From Edaphochlamys debaryana (taxonomy: Eukaryota; Chlorophyta; Chlorophyceae; Chlamydomonadales): DNA of 64,000 nucleotides. Below the pieces are notes generated by a model. That model was not told where the DNA came from, did not search any database, and saw only the letters and a list, made by a program, of their open reading frames with translations. The translations under genes and the position numbers were made by a program. The stretch covers positions 248,001 through 312,000 of the forward strand of contig JAEHOE010000139.1 of assembly GCA_016858145.1 (NCBI GenBank). Direction: 5' to 3'. This document shows positions 42,501 through 53,208 of the stretch, in pieces (the first letter of the stretch is position 1; the number at the start of each line of letters is the position of its first letter).

Positions 42501-43230
42501 GGGGGTCCCCTACTGTGATCCTCCGCATCCCCCTCTGAGGCCGGCCCCTCCGTCCTTCGCCCCCAGGTCCTTGCCACCGCCGCCCACTCCGGCTCCGTGC
42601 CCCTGCTCCAGGCGCTGCGGGCCCGGGGCTGCCCCTGGGACCACCACGCCTGGGCGGCGGCGGCGGACTCTGGGTCGGTGCCGGCCCTCGAGTGGCTGCG
42701 GGAGGGGGGCTGCCCGGTCAAGGTGAGGGGGGGGGGGGGCGGGGGTTTGGCCTGGGACCAACGGCGCTGGGTTCCGTCCTGATTCTACCTTCCCTGTGAT
42801 CGTATGCCTCCACTCGCCTCCTGACCCCTTACAACGCCCCCCCCCCTCCACACACGCCCCCTAGGCCGAGGAGCCCCTCTTCCGCTCCGCCTGCGCCGGT
42901 GACTGGGTGGCTCTGAGTGCGCTGGTGCGGCTGGGGCTGCCCCTGCAGCGCTGCACCGGCCTGCTGCGGCGCCTGGTGTGCCTCGACCCCCTGGGGGAGG
43001 CGCCGCGGGTGCCGGTGCTGGAGTGGCTGGCGCGGGCGGGGGCGGGCTTCGCGGCGGAGGCGGTGGCGGAGGCGGCGCGGGAGTGGTGGACGGAGGGGGG
43101 GCCGGTGCTGGAGTGGGCGGAGGAGCAGGCGCGGAGGCGGAGGGAGCAGGGCAGGGGGAGGGGCGGGGCGCAGCCGGCGGTGGAGGAGCAGCAGCCGGGC
43201 GAGGCGGCTGGAGAGGGAGACCGGAGCTGA
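39525..43230 (+). CDS. F-box-like/ankyrin-repeat protein, 660 aa, 8 exons
   Basis: Exons: 39525-39886, 40157-40241, 40508-41098, 41409-41536, 41726-41879, 42109-42249, 42567-42722, 42865-43230; phases close. It starts with an F-box-like region, G-L-P-N-E-L-S-E-R-I-A-A-F-L-P and L-R-L-T-S-K. Many loose ankyrin-type units follow (A-W-L-L-A-H-G; A-A-A-E-G-C-E-L-R-T-L-V; A-A-R-A-G-R-L-D-L-V-E-W-I-L; A-A-H-S-G-S-V-P-L-L-Q-A-L), with acidic and Gly-rich spacers in exon 3. The end is Arg/Gln/Gly-rich. This family is expanded in green algae; members are presumed adaptors, possibly of SCF ubiquitin ligases, without known targets. It is the intact relative of the minus-strand gene at 17445 and the apparent source of the two cassette copies. 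Introns 1 and 4 use GC donors (CAG then GCGAGC; CAG then GCGGGT). The preceding in-frame GTG was not taken as the start. Confidence 0.82.
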
Positions 43231-44630
43231 TGCAGGCTTCCCTTGGGAGAGGTTGGAAGGGTCAGGTCTACAACCTTCAATGTCGGTCAATGCCGCTGGT
43301 GGACGGGTGTGGGGCATGACAGCGCCCATGCACGTGGCACAGTGCTGTGTGCGCGCCGCTGCCCTGCACGTGAACCAGGAGCCGTTTTGGGCACGAACAG
43401 CCCTGGGTGCGTGAGGCAAGTAACAGAGCGCGCTCACGTGTTGCCGAGTTGCCGTCTGGATCTTGGGCGGTCACAGGCCCAGGCGCCATGGTCTCACGGA
43501 CCCGGTCCGACCGTGTCCATGCCAGAAATGGATTGCACTCTGATGCGGGGGCGTGGTCATGCGCTCACGCCTCAGCGGCTGGCCCGGGCGCACACGGGCT
43601 ACGAGGCGAGTGATGAGGGATCCGGTTGAGGGGACCAGGAGGTGGCTACGTACGCAAACTGGGCTGCGGCACGAGCGCAAGCGTCAAAGGCCGGGCCGAG
43701 CGGCCGTGGGGCGGTGTGTGGCTGCCGGGGCCCCAGGGGGCTCCTATGGGGTCGTGGCCTCATGGGCGGCTTGGACCGAGCGGCGGTTGCCGCAGTGCGA
43801 ACCGGGGGGCCGTCGGCACATTGGTTCAGCCCACAGTGCCAACGCCGGGCTCCACTCCTGTTGGACACGGAGCCAGATACGGTACACACACAAAGCACCC
43901 TTGCCCCCACGTATTGCTGAAACAGGGTCAGCACACAAGAGCAATCTACTCTGAAGCACTGAGCGTCTGTCGGTCAGCTGCCGCCAGCTCGGCCCGCACG
44001 TACCCAACCACCACTCGACCCCACGCCTCCTGCCCCGACCTCGACCGGTGCTCGTCATCCGCCCCCGGCCCGCCCAACAGCAGCCCTCGTCGCACGCCAG
44101 AGACGTCCACCCCTCGCAGCCGCCGGCCCACGTCCACCCGGCGGCACCGAGGCGCCCCGAGCAGCGGCCCGCGCTCCCTCCCTGCGTCCGCCCCCCCCCT
44201 TCCCTCCGCTGCTAGCTGCGCAGCAGCGATGGGCGCCCGCGCTTGCGATGCGTGCGTGCCCCACCCCCGCCATGCCGCCTGCCCGGCCCCCGCGCACGCG
44301 CCGCCAGAGGGCGCCTCCCACGCGCACATTCCAGTCGGTCCATGATGCCACCGTGCACGTGCACGTGCACATGCGCATGCACAGCCGCCAGTTCCCCCGG
44401 GGCCGCAGCCGCTGCCACGCAGCATCGATCCCCGGCCAGTGCACATGCACGACTGGCGGCCCTCCCGCCCCCCCGGCCCCCCGCGGCCGCAGCCGCTGCC
44501 ACTCAGCGTGGGTCCCACTGCGCTCTGCCGCAGTCGGCTCTGCGGCGGCACATCCACTGCACAGCGCGCCACCGCACCCCTGACCCCTCATCCCACGACC
44601 CCGCGCACTCCCCCTCCCCCTCCTCCCTCC
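43231..44630. other. Intergenic between convergent ankyrin and F-box/LRR genes
   Basis: No gene recognised. 44354-44392 is an alternating purine-pyrimidine stretch (GTGCACGTGCAC..., CATGCGCATGCAC) with overlapping CACGTG and GTGCAC palindromes. GGCCGCAGCCGCTGCCAC occurs twice, near 44401 and 44487. Confidence 0.5.
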
Positions 44631-47600
44631 TCATCCGCTGCCGTGCAGCACCCTGGACGCCCCCCCCTTGCGGTAGACCACGTTGAGGTCGGGTCGGGGC
44701 ACGGAGCCAAGCAGGCTGGGGGGGGGGGCGGAGCAGGGTATCAGGGGTCTGGAGCCTGGTGGGGGGGACGGGTTGACGGGAGGTTACGCCCGCCTCCCCA
44801 TCCTCCGCCCCCCTCCCAGCTAGCAACGCACCTCCGGAGCGCCGCCAGAGTCACCGCGGGACAGTCCTGGGCGGCAAATGGGAGGGGGGGGGCGAGGGGC
44901 GGCGGGATGGGAGGGGCGGTGAGGGCTGACGCAGGCAGCTCGGCCCCACAGATCCGTTCCAACCTGCCGTCCGTTCTCCCGCCCCCCATCCTCTGCTTCC
45001 ACCCCCTTCTTGCCCCCTCCATCCCCCCCCTACCCCCCCCCCACACCTGCAGCTCCACGTGCTCCAGGCGGGCAGCAGCCCCCCATTCGCCCCCCCCTAC
45101 ACACACACGTTCCCCCCCTCCTCCTCCCCCCCCTGTCCCCCCCCTGCAGCTCCACGTGCTCCAGGGCGGGCAGCAGCCCCCCATTCGCCCCCCCCTACAC
45201 ACACACGTTCCCCCCCTCCTCCTCCCCCCCCTGTCCCCCACCTGCAGCTCCACGTGGTCCAGGGCGGGCAACAGCCCCCCATTCGCCCCCCCCTACACAC
45301 ACACGTTCCCCCCCTCCTCCTCCCCCCCCTGTCCCCCACCTGCAGCTCCACGTGGTCCAGGGCGGGCAGCAGCCCCCCATTCGCCCCCCCCTACACACAC
45401 ACGTTCCCCCCCTCCTCCTCCCCCCCCTGTCCCCCACCTGCAGCTCCACGTGCTCCAGGGCGGGCAGCAGCCCCCCATTCGCCCCCCCCTACACACACAC
45501 GTTCCCCCCCTCCTCCTCCCCCCCCTGTCCCCCACCTGCAGCTCCACGTGCTCCAGGGCGGGGCAGAAGGCGAGCAGTGCGGCCAGGGTGCGGGTGTCGA
45601 TGCCGGGGCACTCGAGGAAGGTGATGCGGGCGAGGCGGGAGAGCTGGCGGAGGGACAGGATGAAGCCAATGTCTGCAGGTGAGGTCGGCGGGGGGGTGGG
45701 AGGAGAGGAGAGGGGGGGTGGGCAAGGGGGGAGGGTGTTACCTCTGACACCGCAGAGAGTGTGAGGCGGCAGCCGGCGAGCCAGGGGCCCGACGCGTGGA
45801 TGGAGGTACCGGGTGCAGCTGGGGTACCGGGCGGCACACACTCCGGCGAGTAAGCCGAGTGCCCCTGGGCTCCCGAGTGTGGGCTCCCGAACGGCAGTTT
45901 CCCGAAGCCGCATCCCCTCCTTGACCCTCCTTCTCCCCCCGTCCCCCAACCCGCCCTGCCTTCAAACGCCCTCCCTCCCCCCCGAAAACCCCCCACCCCC
46001 AAACCCCGACCCCCAAACCCCAACCCACCCGTCACGCCTGGGCACTTGACCAGGTCGATCCGCGTCAGCCCCGAGTGCGCCTCTGCGAACCGCACCCAGC
46101 CGCCGTCGCTGACTGTGTCGCTGCCCTCCAGGCGGAAGGTCTCCAGGGCGCGGAGGCCGGACAGGGAAGCCAAGCCCGCGTCCTGAGGGGGGGGGGGGGA
46201 AGGGGGGGAGGACGTGTGTGTGTTAGGCAACGAGGAAACTGTAAGCAAGCGGAAAGCCCGGCGAGACTCCGAAGGTGTGATTAGCTCCGCGTAGTGCCCG
46301 CCCAACCGACATACTGGGATGAGCGCCATTGGCGAAGCTCCGCAAGCCCAGAGCGAACGGTCCGAGCGCCAGAGCGAGAAGCGCCAGAGGTTCGTTCGTT
46401 GTCTAGGCAATAGCTGGGCGGCCCGCCGGCGGTATGCGTACACGAAGGCCCACAACAGACAAGAACCCACCCGGGACGGTCGTAGCCCCCCGGAGAAACT
46501 ATTTACGAAAGGATAGCTCACCTAGCGTGGGGATGGATGAAGGCCCCACGCAGAAGACGAGAAGAGAAGAACATGCGGGAAAGTAGAGAATGGGCGCAGA
46601 GAGGGCTTAATAGCTGCGGGAGGCGCGATCAGGTGTAGAGGCATCACACACTAAGGTAGCACCGCCGGCGGGCTGAGTAGCGCAGTGTTGCGGGGGTGGG
46701 GAAGACGACTTGGCCGGATACGGTAGAGGCCGTACAGGTGGCAGTTCCGCGGAGCAGCAAACCAAACCCCAGCCCAGTGGATAGGTGCAGTGCAGTGTGC
46801 GAGGTGTGCGGTGCAAGGACGTGTGTGTGTGTGTGGGGGGGGGGGGGGCTTTGAAGGAGGCACGCCAAGCATCGACGGTGGGGTGGTGGTGCAGGCATCC
46901 AAGCATGCCCGAATCGAAGCTGTTGTGTGCTCCCGCTTCCCGGCACACCTACCGGTGTCTTCGGTAGCCGTTCCCTCCTCGTCCTCCTCCTCCTCCCCAC
47001 GCCCCCCTCCCCCCCCACCGTGATTGAGTCGCTGGGGCTGGTCCACAGGAAGAGGTTCACGAGGCCGCGCTGGGGGTGGGGGAGGGGCAGGTGGGGGTGG
47101 GGGCAGGGGTGGACACGTGCGGGCCAACGCGGGCCAGGGCCGGATTGGGGTCGGGGTCTGCATGCGAGCCGTGGACAGCAAGTATACACCCCTCTCTCCC
47201 GCCCGCACCCTCCCTCTCCATCCTCCTCCCCCCAGACCCCCGTCCCCTCTCCCCCCCCCCCCACCAGCTCCGCAATGTGCGCCAGGCCGCTGTCCGCACT
47301 GTCGCAGGAGAGCGCCCTCAGCGCCGGGAAGGTGGTGCGGAGGGCGGCCTCGGCCGTGATGTTGTGGGACACGAGCTTGGTGACGGAGGGGAGGGGGCGG
47401 AGCGGGTCCTGGAGGGGGGGGGAGGGCGGACGTGGGTCTGACACTGGCACGGGGGGTGATGCGTGGGGCCCGCCGCAACCCTCTTTCTGCCTCCATCCCC
47501 ACTCAACCCCGCCCCCTTCGCCAGCCGCGTCTTGCCAACCCCCAACCCCGCTGGCTGGCTCTCTATCTCTCCCTTCGCTCTCCAATGCTCCCGTAACCAA

Positions 47601-50600
47601 CCCCCTTCCCCCCCCCTCACCACGGCGCTGTCCGCCCCCCCCTCCAGCAGGTTCAGGTCCCCCACCCCCAGGTGCACAAGCGAGGGGAGGGCGGCGAAGC
47701 GCTGCAGCTCGGAGCCACTGATGTCCACACGCTTTTGGGGGGGGGGGAGGGGTAGAAGTAGGGAGAGAGGGGGGAGGGGTTGGTGGTGGGGTGAGTGCGT
47801 GGGCGGTGAGCACGCGGACGGCTGCAGCCCGGGCCCTGGCGGATGCGGGCACCTCGGGGGGGGGAGGGGGACGAACGGCAACCCTACCCCCCCTACCTCT
47901 TAGCATCTTCCCCCCCTCCCCCCCCACCTGTATGTCCACGTGCGTCAGCTGCGTGAGCCCCGTCACCCAGTCCAGGAGGGCGGCGCGGCCCGCGAAGATG
48001 TTGGTCAGAACCTGGGGGGAAGGGGGAAGGGGGGGAAGGTCGAGGGGGGGAGGAGGCCGGGGTGGGGGTGGAGGAGCTTGGAGGCCTCGCTCCGCTGCGC
48101 CTCCCCTACCCTGGGGCCCGCCCCGCCTCCTCCGACGCCCTCGCGTGCCTTGCCATCCCAACGTCCCCTCCCTCCCGGGCCCATGATTGGCCCCTCACCC
48201 CCAACCCCGTCCGCCCCCACCTGCTCCGTGAGCTGCAGCTGGTGTACGAACGCCACATCAGCGTTCAGGCCCCCGCCGGGCCCACCGGGGCCCGGGCCGG
48301 GGCCCGCCGCCCCGCCCTCGCCGCCGCCGCCCGCCTCCCCTCCCCCCGCCCCTCCGCCAGCCCCGCCCCCGCCCCCCGGTCCGTGCAGGAGGTTAAGCTG
48401 TGCCACTGCCATAGCCGCCACCTGGGGGGGGGAGTGGGGGGCGGGAGGCAAGGAGGTGGGGTGAGTGGGGGGGAAAGGAGGCGCCGGGGCACAGCCCACC
48501 CGCACCCGCGCAGGCTGCCGGGGCCGCCCTGCGCAGGTCACGGGGAGGCAGCGCCTCTCCGCCTGGGGAAGGGCAGCGCACGCGGAAGCCCCGGGCACAC
48601 GTGGGTGGGTGTGGGGAGGAGACCGCGGGGAGGCCCCACCCTAGGAAGCTCAGCTCCCCTGCCCTGTTGGGCCCGGGCCCTCACCTCTGCGGCCGCGGCG
48701 ATGGGGTTGGGCGGGAGCTCTGGCAGGCCCCCCCCTCCTCCGGCCCCGCCCCCGGCCCCGCCTGCTCCCAGCCCCAGTCCGCCCAGCAGCTGTTGCGAAA
48801 GCGTGTGTGTGGGGGGGGGCGGGGGGGCGAAGGGAAAAGGCGGAAGTTGCTCAGGGGTGCGCGTTTCAGCGCAGGGACGGGGCGGGATCAGTGGACCATA
48901 GTGGCTCGGCAACTCAACGCCCTGCCCCTCAACGCCCTGAGGGGGGCCAAGCGGCCCTGCCCCTCGACGCCCTGCCCCTCAACGCCCTGACCTCTCGCCG
49001 CCCCCGCCGACCCCACGGCCGGCGTTCACCCCACATCCGCCGCCCCGGCACCCCAGCCCCCCCCCCCCCTCACAGGCGGGTGGTGTGCGTGTGCCCCCAC
49101 CACCCCCCCGCCCCCGCCCAGCTGCAGCGGGCCGTGCAGCGGCCCCCCCGCCCCCGGGTGCCCCCCCTGGAGGGGGTGGGGGGGCGGGTGCGGGTGCGCG
49201 CCCTGGGGATGGCCCCCGGCGCCGCCGGCTGCGGAGTAGGGACGTGGGGGACGAAAGGGGAGAGGGACGTGGGGAGAGGGGAGGGGGAATTTGGCTTAAG
49301 GGGGTGCGAATGCCGGGCTTGAGGCACGCACCCGATGGAGACCTCACGCCACACACCCTCCCCCACGCATTGCCCTGCACCCTCGCATCGCCTGCCCCCC
49401 ACACCCGGCCCCGAAGCCGCCGCATTCCCCATCCACCTTCCACTTGATCGGATAATAATACTACCCCCCCTCTCCCCCCCCACCCACCCGCAAGCTAAGC
49501 TTTCCTGGCGCAGGCTTAAAGACGGTCCCCGCTTCTCAGCTTCAAACACCCTCTCAACCCCCCCCTCCGCCACGTCAAGCCCCGTGTCGTGCGTGTGCCG
49601 CCACGAAACACACACCCTCCCCCCTCCTCAACCCCCCCCCCCCCACCCGCCGCGTTGATGTGGTCCGCCACGTCCAGGTTGTAGTCGCTCCACACCATGA
49701 TGGAGCGGAGAGAGGTGAGGGCCGTGAGCTGGGTCACCTGTTGGGGGGGGGGGCGGATGGGCGGGCGGGTGGAGGCCGAGCAGGGGCGCCGCAGCTCGGG
49801 CCGCGGTGCACAGCGCGCCCCCAACCGGACGACCCGAGGCCTGGACACGCGTGGCCCAAGCTTACCAGCACACACCTCCCCCTCGTCCCCCCCCCCCACC
49901 TGTCTCAGCGCCTGTCCGTAGTCCTCCAGCTCCAGGGCCGTGAGCCGCCGCAGGTCAGACAGGTAGGCCAGGGCCACCTCGGGGGGGGGAGGAAGGGAGA
50001 AGGGAACGACGTGTCGAACGCCTGAAAGATCGGCGCTGAGCCTGTCTCTGGGAACGTGCAAACCCCCCTCCCCCTCCCCCTCCCTCTTGCACCCCCCTTT
50101 CCCCACCACACACACCTCGTTGCAGTGCTTGCAGCACATGACCCTCAGCCGCCCCAGCTCCGGCAGTCGGGCCAGGACCAGGAGCATGGCGTCAGACATA
50201 CACAGCTGGCAGACCTGACAGGGGGAGGAGGGAGAGGGAGGGGGACAGGTTGTGGAATGGCGGCTCGGAAAATGCAGCCCCTTTCAGCCCCCCCCCCCCC
50301 CCCCCACCAAACAGACTAAGGACGCCCGCAGGCTTCGCGTTCCATGTCCCGCCCTTTACTCCCTCCTCACACCACTCAACCCCCCCACCTCCACCCCATA
50401 CACCCGCACCCCCACCTGCGGTATGACCAGCCTGCTGACCCCCGGGCACGCCAGCGCCAGCGCCGCCACCCCCGCCACCGACAGCTGCGTGCAGTGCTCC
50501 AAGTTGAGCGAGGAGAGGCCGGACAGGCGGGACAGGTCCTGGGGGGGGAGGGGGCAGGGGAAGGAGGGGCATGAGGGTGGGGGCTCTGTGTGGGAGGTGG

Positions 50601-51505
50601 CCCAGGGGGTTACGGGACCTAGGTGAGCTCTTGGCTCCACAGGGGGGGGGGTCACACGTAGGAGACCAGGAGTGCCCAACTCCACGCCCCTGCCCCTGCC
50701 CCTGCCCCTCCAAGGAGGGGGGGGGCACCCTGAGCGCCGGGCTTAGCTCCAGGTGGGACGTTAAGGCGACCGGGCCGGTGGGGCACAGAGCCGAACAGGA
50801 CTTCCAAACCCCCATCCCTCCCCACCCTCTCCCCTCCCATAATGCCCCCACCTTGAGCGCCAGCTGCGCAAAGGTGGTGTCCGTGAAGCAGTCCACCTGG
50901 GGGGGTGCGGGAGGAGGGGGCCGGGGGTAGGGCGAAGCAGGTCAAAGTGGGACGGAGTGGCGACGCCTCAGCATATCTGAGGGGTTCTGCGGACCCCCGA
51001 GTTCCTGTGTGGTGGGGCGCGGGGCCCCTACTGCCCCACCCCCCTCGCTCCTCCCCCCCTCGCTCCTCCGCCTGCCGCCGCTGCCCCCACCTCGCTGGGC
51101 TTGATGACCTCGATGTGCTCCAGCCGGGAGAAGCGGGAGTGCAGCCGCCACTGCAGCGCATCCTCGCTGTGGGTGGGGTCCAGCTGCGGGGGGGGAAGGG
51201 GGGTTGAGACAGGGAGGCGGCGGGGGGGTGGCGTGGGCGAGGGATGGCACCCGAGGCAAAGCGCCAGCGGAGGCGGGAGCACGTGCGAGATTGTGAGCCC
51301 AGACGCGTTGCCCTGCCTTGATCTTGGTGACCATGCTGTTCACGAGCGATCGGAAGCGCTGGCACACGCCCCGCAGCGCAGCTCGATGATGCGCCTGCAG
51401 GCGCCCGATGACCAGCTCCCATACCCCAGCCGGCAGTTCTAGAAGCCTAGCTCCAGACGTATCTTGCTCCGGGGCCGTCGCTGGCCCGGCCACCCTGGAG
51501 GCCAT
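44631..51505 (-). CDS. F-box/leucine-rich-repeat protein, 649 aa, 18 exons
   Basis: Minus-strand exons: 51505-51317, 51183-51091, 50896-50852, 50538-50416, 50214-50116, 49977-49900, 49737-49647, 49228-49104, 48789-48685, 48421-48221, 48011-47928, 47731-47621, 47408-47265, 47069-47019, 46182-46029, 45672-45536, 44866-44832, 44715-44631. Phases close; the Gly-rich eighth exon is least certain. Residues about 20-60 form an F-box (L-P-A-G-V-W-E-L-V-I-G-R-L and L-R-G-V-C-Q-R-F-R-S-L-V). Successive exons then encode about one leucine-rich repeat each, such as L-S-G-L-S-S-L-N-L-E-H-C, L-T-A-L-E-L-E-D-Y, L-T-H-V-D-I-Q and L-E-H-V-E-L-Q. Such proteins are substrate receptors of SCF ubiquitin ligases; the substrate is unknown. 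Poly-Gly inserts interrupt the repeats in exons 8-10. Intron 1 is probably GC-AG. Intron 16 contains a six-copy array of its own donor region. Confidence 0.85.
45047..45560 (-). repeat. 98-bp tandem array duplicating an exon end and its splice donor
   Basis: CTGCAGCTCCACGTG (plus strand) recurs at 45047, 45144, 45242, 45340, 45438 and 45536, periods 97-98 bp, with nearly identical sequence between. The copy at 45536 is the true end of F-box/LRR exon 16. The other five lie in the intron and each repeats the exon's last roughly 30 bases followed, on the minus strand, by GTGGGG or GTGTGG. Confidence 0.92.
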
Positions 51506-53208
51506 GCTGCTGACAGGTGCTCGGACGTCAAGCTCAGCGCTGACTCTGCGCCTCGCACTTCATTTCAAAAGCAGAAAATCGTGAGGTATAGAGAGCCTTA
51601 GGTCGCAGGTCTATGGAAACTACAGGCGCAAGCACAGAAGGTGGGTCAGCACGAGACGCAGTTTTCTGACGCGTTCAACCCTCCACGCGCGTACTCAGTC
51701 AGAGTGTGTTGCTAACTTGCTTGCTAGCTAGCTAGCTGCGCCCACGGTTACCACGGGGAATGGGTCGCGTAGCAGATGGGTGAGGGGCTCAGCCCATTTT
51801 CGCCCCCATGGGGGCGCCCAGCGCTTGTCTGACGCGTTTCGGCAAGGTTTATCACTGTGTTCCAGCTGATTGCGACTGAGTGTGTTTTAGGGGTTCAGCA
51901 TCGCAAGCAGCACGTCGGGGACTGCAGGTGCATGCGCCGTGTTTTGCCCCCACGCCACGCCCACGGGGCCACGGGGCCCTCTGCCCTCTGCATACTTCCC
52001 GACCATGCCCAACGCCCCTAAACCAAGCACTACGCTTCGTCCCGGGCAGGACCCTGGTGCGGCTCAGCGCGTCGTACGGTGCCCATCCTGCTACGGCAGT
52101 CACCTAGCACCCCGGGTCTCGAGACTGCGTCAATCATCACCAGGGTGCTGACTTTGGGGTGTTGGGGTTGGCCTGCCGTTGGCGTGTTGCCGGGTGGATA
52201 CCGTACATCGAGGTGTAGGGCACTGGCGTGCCACCCTGCCTGCCAGGCACATGGTGGGTGCGACGGGACACGCTGGTTGGTGACAGAGGGGCTGTCAGAA
52301 CACACCACGGGCTAGCGTACACTGTACGCTGCTGGCAGGACCGCCGAGTCGTCGGACCTACGGGAGCGCTGGGAACAGAGGCGACGCCGCCATCGCCCGA
52401 CTGCGGTCAAGGGAGGGGGAGGAGGAGACGGCGGAGGCGGAGGAGGCGAAAGGGGCGAGGGAGGAGGAGGCAGCCGCGGGAGCACTGGCGGCGGCGGGGG
52501 AGAGGGAGGCGGGAGAGGAGGTGAAGGCGGGGGTTGGTGTGGCGCGGCGGCGGGTGGGACGGCGGACGAGGGAATGAGGGAGAAGGCGGCGGAGGAGGCC
52601 CAAGGATGCGGCCCCCACCTTAGCTGGCTGGAATCCGTCTAGCTCTACGGATTGTACGGAACGGTACCCGTACTCCACAGGTGCACCAGTGCCAGAGGAC
52701 TCCAATCCTCACTCCCATGTGCAACGAACCTGCCCTCACGAAAGCGATAGGTACAGCCCAAGCCGCCTGTGGCCGCTTCGGTGCGTAGGCACGCAGAACG
52801 CCGTGGTGTGTGCGCGTTGCAGGCACGCATGGTCGGGGGGCAGCGGGGTGCGAGGGGCGGGAGGGGGATAGCATGCACCCGGGGGGCACGCACTCGGGTG
52901 TTGCGTGGCGCTGTCATGGACTCCTCGCTGGGTGGAGGCACGGTAGGCCGGGTGCAAGCTTGGTTGGCCGGGGATGGGGGGGGGGGGGAGAGGTGAAGGT
53001 AACAACTTGGTGAAGAAGAGCCTCTTTTTTGTGAGGGGGGGATCCGCGGCACGGCACGTGGTGGCACGCGCGGACCGGTTGGTGGCACGCGGCGTGATGG
53101 CACGCGGCGGACGTACTCGACACGCACAGACTGCAAACCACGCTTTCAAACATACTTTTCCGATTGAACAATGTCTTAGATGCGTGTATTATAGGCTGGC
53201 GAGGGACG
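51506..53208. other. Divergent intergenic region between F-box/LRR and CLC genes
   Basis: No exon chain recognised. 52410-52600 is strongly purine-rich on the plus strand (GGAGGC/GGCGGAGG). 51720-51740 has a short GCTAGCTAGCTAG run. 53060-53110 contains GTGGCACGCG-type units repeated four times. The promoters of both flanking genes must lie here. Confidence 0.5.
53058..53112. repeat. Short degenerate repeat of GTGGCACGCG
   Basis: Four consecutive units of the form (G/A)TGGCACGCGSCGG, spaced 14-22 bp, about 100-150 bp upstream of the CLC start codon. Confidence 0.6.

Noticed and set aside
45047..45560. CRISPR-like array of regular repeats
   Set aside because: The interval between units is itself nearly identical in every copy, so it is a minisatellite without unique spacers, in a eukaryotic intron.
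45010..45764. Long proline-rich open frames (200-440 codons) through the 98-bp array
   Set aside because: They are stop-free only because the repeat unit lacks stops in several frames on both strands; the region is intron 16 of the F-box/LRR gene.
52358..52705. Minus-strand Ser/Ala-rich frame upstream of CLC
   Set aside because: No ATG start; low-complexity complement of a GGAGGC purine tract.
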